Source of the DNA: Rhodospirillales bacterium
Lineage (GTDB): Bacteria > Pseudomonadota > Alphaproteobacteria > Micavibrionales > Micavibrionaceae
NCBI GenBank assembly: GCA_023898765.1
Contig: CP060238.1
Span: 310,001-374,000, forward strand
Direction of reading: 5' to 3'
Length of the DNA: 64,000 bases
The notes under the pieces were generated by a model. It searched no databases. It had not been told where the DNA came from and saw only the letters and a list, made by a program, of their open reading frames with translations. The position numbers and the translations under genes were made by a program. This document shows positions 53,245-59,694 of the stretch, in pieces (position 1 is the stretch's first letter; every line of letters starts with the position of its first letter).

Positions 53245-53644
53245 TATGAGAACAGTGGTCGCTATCGGTTTTTGTTACGGCATTATGAATTTGGCACTGC
53301 ATCTCATGTGGGATATTCGCAATGATCCATTTATCGTCAACGCTCACCCTGACTTCTTAAATATGGATCTCAAGACATGGGATATGAAATGCGCCAACAT
53401 TGCCGATGGAGCCAGTATTGTTTTTACGCTTCTTTTTGGCTGGATTTACGCCTCTGTATATACCGGGTGGTGGGAAATAATCTGGTACCAATACCATAAG
53501 CGTAAAACTAGACTGATCGATAAAGCGTTTAAAAGAGATTGGATCAGCAGGATTGTGGTTTGGGTTTCGGCCACAATAACAATCTTAATAATTGCAGGGA
53601 TAATTGCTCTTATGGCACTTCTTATATTTGAAAAATATTCATGA
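52994..53644 (+). CDS. Putative membrane immunity protein B of the toxin island
   Basis: A 216-residue polytopic protein, identical to protein A over its first 84 or so residues and then diverged, sharing FTLLFGWIYA, YTGWWE and IDKAFKRDW-like stretches. It has about four hydrophobic segments and the same Cys-rich loop. It converges on the intact toxin gene with one base between the stops. I infer that it protects against the intact tip. That both immunity candidates are membrane proteins suggests the toxin tips act at or across the inner membrane. A GTG at 52991 is an alternative start. Confidence 0.66.
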   Translation: MKKCLFIIGLLLIAVGVFEFHPAVEYSRAVVPEEVYVGKDCDCGCIMGSRPWYSRFNYWFWLWVIAIPVIVFSVKPSAPRWQRAMRTVVAIGFCYGIMNLALHLMWDIRNDPFIVNAHPDFLNMDLKTWDMKCANIADGASIVFTLLFGWIYASVYTGWWEIIWYQYHKRKTRLIDKAFKRDWISRIVVWVSATITILIIAGIIALMALLIFEKYS

Positions 53645-53645
53645 G

Positions 53646-54662
53646 TTATTTTAAGTCTTGGCCAACCCTTTTAATTGTACTGGATAATTTTGTTTTCCAC
53701 TTGCCATGAATAAAATACGGGGTGCCTCGAAGCTCTGTCCAGTCTCCTTTCTCAAAATGCAAGCGTAACCATTCGGGCATATTCTCTGGAATTACCAAAG
53801 GTAAAGTTTCATATAGATAAGGGTAGCCTTTTTTCTGAAACTTTTTATTGAGTTCACGAATACTGGCTGGATCGGTGAAGTCGTCAAAAAACGTGTAAGT
53901 GACTTCTGCATCGATAATGAGGCATTTGCCATTTATGGAGACGGTTCCAATGGTTTCACTGCTTACTGTGGCATCGCCGATAGGATAAGAAATGCCTCCG
54001 AATTCGTAGGTATTTTCTGTTGTATAACGAAGCTTTCCCTGTTCAATCTGTCTGGCTAAATCTACAACTTGTTCTTGAACAGGTATAAAAACCTGAGTTT
54101 TTGATTCCTCAATAATAGGGGCAAGCCATCCTATATCCGGCAATGTAATGCTTTGACCACCAGCTATATAAAAATGGACAAGATAATCCCACCACGCCCA
54201 TTGATTCTCAGCATCATTGATACCACTAATGACATTCTGCGTGATGAACTCTTTGCCACAATTGACTGGCTCCGCCCAGCAGCGGCAGTTGAATTCTTCG
54301 CCGGGGTCGGGAGAGTCGGCCAGGTCGCGGACGGTGCCATTCAGCTCGGCATGACTGTCCCGCACTTTATTGTCGCCGACACTGCGCCAGATATATTTGC
54401 CGCTTTTCTTTTTCCCGGCTTCATGGCCGAGTTTCGAGACGGTTTCATCGCCCGGCCGGGCCGTGCCAGTGGCCTGCAAGCCCTGATCCTTCTGGAAAGA
54501 TTGAAGGGCGGAGAAAACGCCTGCATCCGGAATGCCCGTAATGCCGGTTTTTTCATAGGGCTGGTAATAGCCGAGGCGGTTCAGCGCCTTTTTTATCTGG
54601 CGCACGTCGAATTCGTCCACGGCGGAGTTTGCCGCAAACGGCTTGCTGAGTTTGATTTTCAT
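53646..54662 (-). CDS. Polymorphic toxin: peptidoglycan-binding domain, MuF-type tail and variable C-terminal domain
   Basis: The only complete gene of its kind here (338 residues). Residues about 10-80 form a peptidoglycan-binding module (DVRQIKKALNRLGYY, FSALQSFQKDQGLQATG). Residues 100-135 are the MuF-type tail, VRDSHAELNGTVRD then PDPGEEFNCRCWAEPV. The remaining 200 residues are a variable tip with HFYIAGGQSITLPDIGWL, YTTENTYE and TYTFFDDFTDPASIRE. There is no signal peptide. MuF-toxin fusions are known from temperate phages; no other phage gene is seen here. GGGA precedes the ATG by 6-7 bases. Frames reaching 54752 are not used. Confidence 0.75.
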   Translation of the reverse strand: MKIKLSKPFAANSAVDEFDVRQIKKALNRLGYYQPYEKTGITGIPDAGVFSALQSFQKDQGLQATGTARPGDETVSKLGHEAGKKKSGKYIWRSVGDNKVRDSHAELNGTVRDLADSPDPGEEFNCRCWAEPVNCGKEFITQNVISGINDAENQWAWWDYLVHFYIAGGQSITLPDIGWLAPIIEESKTQVFIPVQEQVVDLARQIEQGKLRYTTENTYEFGGISYPIGDATVSSETIGTVSINGKCLIIDAEVTYTFFDDFTDPASIRELNKKFQKKGYPYLYETLPLVIPENMPEWLRLHFEKGDWTELRGTPYFIHGKWKTKLSSTIKRVGQDLK

Positions 54663-54732
54663 GATTGTTCCCAGGAATTTTGAAAGCTGGTTTTGTGCAT
54701 ATCTGCCTTCGCCAAGGCTTCGGCAAGACAAG

Positions 54733-54762
54733 AAAAAACACCGCAGGCGCACCTGTGGTGTT
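54733..54762 (-). terminator. Rho-independent terminator upstream of the toxin gene
   Basis: An 11-bp stem (AACACCGCAGG with CCTGTGGTGTT, one G-T pair) and a CGCA loop; six T follow on the minus strand. It would stop read-through into the toxin gene from the right. Confidence 0.8.
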
Positions 54763-54938
54763 GACGATGAATATATTCCTATATTTTGAAGAGCGAGTCA
54801 AGAAATTTATATGTAATGTCTCGCTCTCTGACCTTGCTCCTTCGCATCATTTCCTTTACGTCCTCAAAGGTAGCCTTTTTGTCCGAAGGGTTTCGATGAC
54901 AGGCGCGCCAGATATTGGGATATTGGGATTTTGGAACT

Positions 54939-54954
54939 TGGCACCATCCTTGCA
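54939..54954 (+). promoter_or_regulatory. Sigma-54 promoter of the FlgO-like gene
   Basis: TGGCACCATCCTTGCA matches the sigma-54 consensus TGGCAC-N5-TTGC, with GG and GC separated by exactly 10 bases. It lies 48 bases before the ATG. In alphaproteobacteria many flagellar genes depend on sigma-54. Confidence 0.75.
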
Positions 54955-55002
54955 AGCATCCGATAGCACCTGAATTTGTCTTTAAGCACAGGGTTTTAAA
55001 CA

Positions 55003-55584
55003 ATGATGACCAAGAAACAGATAACCATATTACTGGCCGGTACATTTTTTTTACAGGGCTGCACCGCCGCGATGATGGGGACGGCCGGCGCGCTGGCCAA
55101 TAAGGCCATGCACGAAAAGCCTGCGCTGAGCGTCAGCGGGTCCAGCTATGCGGCGGCGGATATGCTGGCCGGGCAGGCGCGCCATATGATTAACGCCCAG
55201 ACAATGATTGAAGCCGCCCCGCTTAAGAATATCGGCACAACGGAAACAACGGAAACACTCGGACGCGTTATTGCCGAACAGGTCGCTTCGCGTTTTGTCC
55301 AGATCGGCTATTCCGTCAAACAGGTGGAACATGGAGAGGATATGGCCGCCATGTCCGTGGCCCAAAAGCCGAATTCCTCCTATAGAGGGGTCGCAAAGGA
55401 AGCGACCATCGGGGGAACCTATGTGGTGGTCGGGGGAGATATTCTGGTTCATCTGAGCCTGTTCGACAACAGCACGGGACGGATGCTGGCCACGTATGAT
55501 TACACCATGGACATGACCCGCGACCTGCGCACGCTTTCCGGCGCCGAGCCGAAAATTACGGATATGTTCACAGGAAATTTTTAA
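55003..55584 (+). CDS. FlgO-like outer-membrane lipoprotein
   Basis: A 193-residue lipoprotein: the signal peptide ends in LQGCTAAM with the lipidated cysteine near residue 20. The mature part resembles FlgO (SSYAAADMLAGQARHMI, a Ser/Thr-rich LGRVIAEQVASRF core, then VVGGDILVHLSLFDNSTGRML), a protein linked to flagella and motility in Vibrio. The sigma-54 promoter upstream supports a flagellar or motility role, but no flagellar genes are adjacent. The stop overlaps the convergent pilin-like gene by 4 bases. Confidence 0.8.
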   Translation: MMTKKQITILLAGTFFLQGCTAAMMGTAGALANKAMHEKPALSVSGSSYAAADMLAGQARHMINAQTMIEAAPLKNIGTTETTETLGRVIAEQVASRFVQIGYSVKQVEHGEDMAAMSVAQKPNSSYRGVAKEATIGGTYVVVGGDILVHLSLFDNSTGRMLATYDYTMDMTRDLRTLSGAEPKITDMFTGNF

Positions 55585-56276
55585 CGCGCCAGAAGCACGC
55601 GGTAATAATGATACGTGCCGGCGGCGGGCGTTCCGCCGCCTTCAAAGCAGCCTTCATGGTGCTCCGACAACTCTCCCCCCGCATCCTCAATCAACTGCGT
55701 TGCGGCAAACGTACCTGTGAAGACCGTCGACACGTCTGCGCTGCCGCTGTCCTGAGGCGGATCCCCGGCAGGATTTACCACGTTGCTTTTATCATTTACA
55801 GCAACGCAAAAATCCCTGGTGACATTTTGCAAAATGGCGACCAGATCGGCGCTTCTGGCGCTGGCGGAATCGGACCCGACATCCCCGACCCTGTTTGAGC
55901 CGCTAAAATGCCATTGGGTGAGCGTCGTCTGGATACCGTCCGGCGGATCGCGGTATTCCGCAGCGCCCCCCTGGGGATCAAACACCTGCCGCGCAGGAAC
56001 ATCGGTAATAAGGCCGTACGTGCTGGGCGCGTTCGGATGGGCGAAACGAATATCCACTTCGCTGTATCCGTTGCGCAAAACATAGCGCACAGCCTCTTCA
56101 AGTTCGGCGCCGTATTTTTGCACCTCCGTCACCCGGATAATAAGGTTTTCCCTGTCAATGCCGCTGCCGGGCGCCCCCGCGCCCCGCGCAACGACAACCA
56201 GTAACCCCATAAGAAAAATGGCGCCCAGAATATAAATCAGGATGTTTCCGGAGTCTGTTGGGGCGTCTTGTTTCAT
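55581..56276 (-). CDS. Pilin-like secreted protein, paralogue 1
   Basis: A 231-residue protein with a short polar N-terminus (MKQDAPTDSGN) and then one hydrophobic helix (ILIYILGAIFLMGLLVVVA), the layout of type IV pilin-like proteins, although no classic prepilin cleavage motif is evident. The globular part ends in EGCFEGGGTPAAGTYHYYRVLLAR, nearly the same as the end of the paralogue at 62000. The role is unknown. AAGG lies 8 bases before the ATG. It starts 4 bases after the carboxypeptidase gene, so the two are co-transcribed. Confidence 0.7.
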   Translation of the reverse strand: MKQDAPTDSGNILIYILGAIFLMGLLVVVARGAGAPGSGIDRENLIIRVTEVQKYGAELEEAVRYVLRNGYSEVDIRFAHPNAPSTYGLITDVPARQVFDPQGGAAEYRDPPDGIQTTLTQWHFSGSNRVGDVGSDSASARSADLVAILQNVTRDFCVAVNDKSNVVNPAGDPPQDSGSADVSTVFTGTFAATQLIEDAGGELSEHHEGCFEGGGTPAAGTYHYYRVLLAR

Positions 56277-56280
56277 CAAT

Positions 56281-57864
56281 TTACCTTGCCGCTTGTCTGG
56301 AGGAAGGCGCAACCGTCATGCAGTCCTGGAAATAGCGGCAGGCCTGCACCGCTTCGGATTTACTCAGATTCACAAAGCGCGCGCGAAACAGTATCCCGTC
56401 CTCCGTCTGCAGCGGCACAGCCACAGGCGCGGCGCGGGAAAAATCTTCCGGCAGTTTTTTAAGCGCCCGCTGCAAGGCCTGATCTGTCTGGACACGGCTG
56501 GTGTAAGCGCCGATCTGGATCGCCCATTGGTCGTCTATATAAACGGGTTGCCAGTTATCGGGCAGACCGGAGGAAGGTGTTTTTTCCGTTTCCTGTTTTT
56601 CTTCCATTTTTGAAATCATCGCGTAACCGACATTCCGCAAGGATTTTTCAACGTCGGAAGGCGCTTGCGGATTGGGAATATATTTTCCCGTGTGAACAGC
56701 CATGGCAAGCAACCCCGTCTCAAGCCGTTTGGAAACACTCGGATCGTAATCGCCTTCCCCGATCAGCTGGCTGAAAACCCCGCTTTGCAAACTGGAGCGG
56801 ATTTGCACATACTGGTCCTGTTGCGCCTGCTGCGCGGCAGGCGTTTCCTGAACCGTCTGTTTTACAGGCCGTTGATATTCCGGTTTTTCCGACGAGGTGA
56901 TTTTTGTCTGAGAACTCAGCGAAGCCAGAGAGGTAAAAGATTCCTCCTGCGGCTGCGGAGAAAGTTTGTCCGGAGAAGATAGCGCAGGCACGGGTTTGCG
57001 ATCCGGCACCGGCGCATTTTTTGCGCTGGCGACGCGAACATCGCCCAGCCGCGCAAACCCGCGATCCATAATCTGCGCCATGTGGGCATCCCTGCTCCTG
57101 GCCGTTCTGCCGCCAAAAACAACGCCAATGATGCGCCGGCCGTTTCTCCGGGCGGACGAAACAAGGTTAAAACCGGAGGCATTGATATAGCCGGTTTTAA
57201 ACCCGTCCATGCCGCTATACGTGTTCATGAGGTTGTTGTGCGTACGGTAGGTCTTGCCGCGATAGGTGAATTGTTTCGCACTGAAATATTTATAATATTG
57301 GGGATAGCGCACCAGAATATAGCGGGCCAGTCTGGCCATATCGCGCGCCGTGCTGACCTGACGCGGATCGTGCAAACCGGAGGCGTTGCGAAACGTTGTG
57401 CGGCTCATCCCGATATCCCGCGCCCGGCGGGTCATCAGAAGGGCAAAGCGGGACTCGGACCCGGCCAGATGCTCCCCGACAGCCGCAGCAATATCATTGG
57501 CAGACCGGATCGCCAAAGCGTAAATCGCATCCTCAACCCGAATGGAAGACCCCGCTTTAAGACCGAGTTTAACGGGGACCATGGAGGCCGCCCTTGACGA
57601 AACGCGGATCCGGCTGCGCAGGGAAATATCCCCGCGCTCCAGCGCTTCGAACAGAAGAAGAAGCGTCATCATTTTGGTCAAAGAAGCCGGGTGCAGCACT
57701 TTATCCGCGTAACGCTGGCTTAGAATCAGGCCCGTATCCGCATCCATCACGATCGAAGCATATTTCATATTCGGCTGGGATTTTGTGCGCCGGGCATCGG
57801 CCGCTCCCGTCTGGGCCGCCAGAACCAAAGAAAAAACGACAATAAAACTAAAAAGCGCTTTCAA
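56281..57864 (-). CDS. D-alanyl-D-alanine carboxypeptidase with SPOR domain
   Basis: Penicillin-binding-protein-type enzyme that trims the terminal D-Ala of peptidoglycan stems. The signal peptide (about residues 1-23) is followed by the SxxK motif HPASLTKMM, SxN in SANDIAAAVGE and KTG in DGFKTGYINASG. After a long Gln/Pro-rich linker, the C-terminus is a SPOR domain (DDQWAIQIGAYTSRVQTDQAL...), which targets septal glycan. Length is 527 residues. The start is a TTG with AGGAG 8 bases upstream. It is first in an operon with the pilin-like gene. Confidence 0.93.
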   Translation of the reverse strand: MKALFSFIVVFSLVLAAQTGAADARRTKSQPNMKYASIVMDADTGLILSQRYADKVLHPASLTKMMTLLLLFEALERGDISLRSRIRVSSRAASMVPVKLGLKAGSSIRVEDAIYALAIRSANDIAAAVGEHLAGSESRFALLMTRRARDIGMSRTTFRNASGLHDPRQVSTARDMARLARYILVRYPQYYKYFSAKQFTYRGKTYRTHNNLMNTYSGMDGFKTGYINASGFNLVSSARRNGRRIIGVVFGGRTARSRDAHMAQIMDRGFARLGDVRVASAKNAPVPDRKPVPALSSPDKLSPQPQEESFTSLASLSSQTKITSSEKPEYQRPVKQTVQETPAAQQAQQDQYVQIRSSLQSGVFSQLIGEGDYDPSVSKRLETGLLAMAVHTGKYIPNPQAPSDVEKSLRNVGYAMISKMEEKQETEKTPSSGLPDNWQPVYIDDQWAIQIGAYTSRVQTDQALQRALKKLPEDFSRAAPVAVPLQTEDGILFRARFVNLSKSEAVQACRYFQDCMTVAPSSRQAAR

Positions 57865-58166
57865 AGCTGCTGCTCCTGTAAGCTTCAGATCCGTTTGGAC
57901 AAAGGCACCGTGCGCCTCATTTCGATTTAAACAAGACTTAAGCAGATATTAGAGGGATACCCCTCTTGAATCTCTCTTTATTATCATAGCTATAATCTGA
58001 AAATTTGTCCAGAATCCCGCTGCATTTTAAGAATTGCTCTTGTATGCTGCAGCGCAAAAAAATGCTTGACCCGCAAAGATGATTAATGATAGGTTTACAC
58101 AGGATCAAAGTGCAGCATTGTGTATTGCTCCGGGCAAACAGGCTATATTTAAGGACATGCAAAGAC
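57865..58166. other. Divergent region between the carboxypeptidase and phasin genes
   Basis: About 300 AT-rich bases that must carry promoters for both genes. TTGACC at about 58062-58067 could be a -35 element for the phasin gene, but I see no convincing -10 at the right distance. No open frame, RNA gene or repeat is evident. Confidence 0.5.
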
Positions 58167-58649
58167 ATGGCAACCAAAGCGAAGAAAAAAGCCTCTAAAC
58201 CAGCGCCGAAAGCGGCAGCGGGAAGAGCACAAAAGAAAACAACCAGTCAAAAGAATAAAAATATGGAGGCTTCTATGATAAACGGAAACAAAGAGTTTGA
58301 AAAACTGGCGCAGACCGCTCAAAGAGCCGGACAAGAGCAAATGGAAGCTCTTACGAAGTCCGCCACGATTTTAGCCAAAGGCATGGAAGATATCTTTCAA
58401 ACCTGCATGGGCATTATGCAGTCTTCAGGCAAAAAGAGCCAGGACGCCGCCAAGTCCCTGATGGGATGCAAAACGCTGGATGAATTCACGCAGGCGCAAA
58501 ATAAACTGGCGCAGGCCAGCTTTGACGATTTTGTGTCCGGCGCTACGAAAGTGTCGGAAATCAGCGTTAAAGTCTGCACGGAAAGCGTTGCGCCCATTAA
58601 CGACCAGCTTGGAAAATCCATTAAAAAGGCGCAGCAAGCTGCCGCCTAG
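58167..58649 (+). CDS. Phasin family protein
   Basis: A 160-residue protein with a Lys/Ala-rich N-terminal extension (MATKAKKKASKPAPKAAAG) and a helical phasin domain (FEKLAQTAQRAGQEQMEALTK through APINDQLGKSIKKAQQAA). Phasins coat polyhydroxyalkanoate granules. The basic extension is like those of PHA-granule proteins that also touch DNA. An internal GGAGG sits 5 bases before an in-frame ATG at 58275, so a shorter form without the basic part is possible. No PHA synthase gene is nearby. A terminator follows. Confidence 0.88.
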   Translation: MATKAKKKASKPAPKAAAGRAQKKTTSQKNKNMEASMINGNKEFEKLAQTAQRAGQEQMEALTKSATILAKGMEDIFQTCMGIMQSSGKKSQDAAKSLMGCKTLDEFTQAQNKLAQASFDDFVSGATKVSEISVKVCTESVAPINDQLGKSIKKAQQAAA

Positions 58650-58691
58650 TCGTAATTTCCCAGCAGTAAAAGACGACAAACAACCTCTTAA

Positions 58692-58720
58692 AAAGCCTTG
58701 CAGAAGCAGGGCTTTTTTTT
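58692..58720 (+). terminator. Rho-independent terminator after the phasin gene
   Basis: Imperfect stem AAAGCCTTGC/GCAGGGCTTT with AGAA loop and a run of eight T, 42 bases past the stop. Confidence 0.85.
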
Positions 58721-58838
58721 GATTTTTTCTTGAATTGGCATGGAAGATGCAGGGTTTTAAGACAAAAACCTCTTCCTTGCCCTATTCAGGGCATATTTCC
58801 AGTTAAAATAACGCCATAAATTGTGTACAACGAAAGCC

Positions 58839-59234
58839 ATGAAGATTGAAAAAGACAGGCCCGGTTTAGCCGCGGTTAAAAGCGAGGATACGCCCAAAAC
58901 GCCCGACCAGGACGGCACCGGCGGCACGGATGGTGAAACCCGTCAGGAAGGCGTCTTGCTGAAACCCCGCCCGAAAACCAAAAAACCTTCCATGTACAAG
59001 GTTTTGCTGATGAACGACGATTATACCCCTATGGAGTTCGTCGTTCATATTTTAGAAAGGTTTTTCAATAAGAATAGAGCGGAAGCAACCGATGTGATGC
59101 TTCACGTCCACCGCCGCGGTGTCGGTCTTTGCGGCATTTATACTTACGAAGTGGCAGAAACCAAAGTGGCGCAGGTCATGGATTTTGCCCGCGCCAACGA
59201 ACAACCCCTCCAATGCACAATGGAGAAGGAGTAA
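58839..59234 (+). CDS. clpS: ClpS adaptor protein
   Basis: Adaptor that delivers N-end-rule substrates to ClpAP. The conserved core (about residues 50-131) shows MYKVLLMNDDYTPMEFV, HVHRRGVGLCGIYTYEVAETK and a C-terminal strand. The first 45 residues are a polar extension rich in Lys, Asp and Gly. Total length is 131 residues. clpA lies 460 bases downstream, with an ORF6N remnant inserted between; ordinarily clpS and clpA are adjacent. Confidence 0.95.
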   Translation: MKIEKDRPGLAAVKSEDTPKTPDQDGTGGTDGETRQEGVLLKPRPKTKKPSMYKVLLMNDDYTPMEFVVHILERFFNKNRAEATDVMLHVHRRGVGLCGIYTYEVAETKVAQVMDFARANEQPLQCTMEKE

Positions 59235-59248
59235 AAGGAATAACAAGA

Positions 59249-59677
59249 ATGGCCCAATCCGCCGCTTCTATCATCCCGCAAGCATACATTGCCAGCAAGA
59301 TTTATTACATTCGCGGGCAAAAAGTCATGCTCGATAGCGACCTGGCAGAGCTGGAAAATTGGAGATCGCAAATTGCGATATCCAATCCAAACGCCAAAAT
59401 GGGGCTCAGAAGGGCACCTTATGCCTTTACCGAGCACGGAACCTTGATGCTTTCCAGCGTTTTAAACAGTCCGCGCGCCATAGACGTCAATATCGTTATC
59501 ATCCGGACATTTGTAAAATTAAGGGAAATCCTGTCTTTGCATACGGATGTTGCCCAAAAAATCGCTGAGCATGACCAGCATATTGCGAATTTATACGATC
59601 ATCTGGAGCGTATCTTGAATCTGGATACAAAAAAGAAAAACCAGATCGGCTATATCTGGAATACGGAGAAGGAATAG
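59249..59677 (+). pseudogene. ORF6N-domain protein remnant between clpS and clpA
   Basis: A 142-codon frame whose start (YYIRGQKVMLDSDLAELE) and later part (ENWRSQIAIS, MGLRRAPYAFTEHGTLMLSSVLN) match the ORF6N/KilA-type antirepressor proteins of phages. About 35 residues that normally lie between DLAEL and ENWRS are missing in frame. The deletion ends look like a short direct repeat (AGCTGG/AATTGG type). Phage-derived; probably nonfunctional, though the frame is still open and AAAAGG precedes its ATG. Confidence 0.75.
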
Positions 59678-59694
59678 GGGCAGAAAGAAGAAAC

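Larger units (their letters stand above)
54663..55002. other. Spacer between the toxin gene and the FlgO-like gene
   Basis: Contains a strong hairpin terminator at 54733-54762, a second inverted repeat (AGAGCGAG at 54790-54797 with CTCGCTCT at 54820-54827), and the sigma-54 promoter at 54939-54954. A minus-strand frame of 88 codons ends at 54779, just before the terminator, and may be the tail of a lost gene; I do not call it. Confidence 0.55.

Noticed and set aside
54779..55045. Minus-strand open frame of 88 codons
   Set aside because: Only its end near a terminator is suggestive; the N-terminal part overlaps the sigma-54 promoter and the FlgO-like gene start.
58735..58751. Second sigma-54-like site (GG-N10-GC) upstream of clpS
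   Set aside because: Spacing is right, but two consensus bases are wrong, it lies directly behind a terminator and clpS is not a usual sigma-54 gene.
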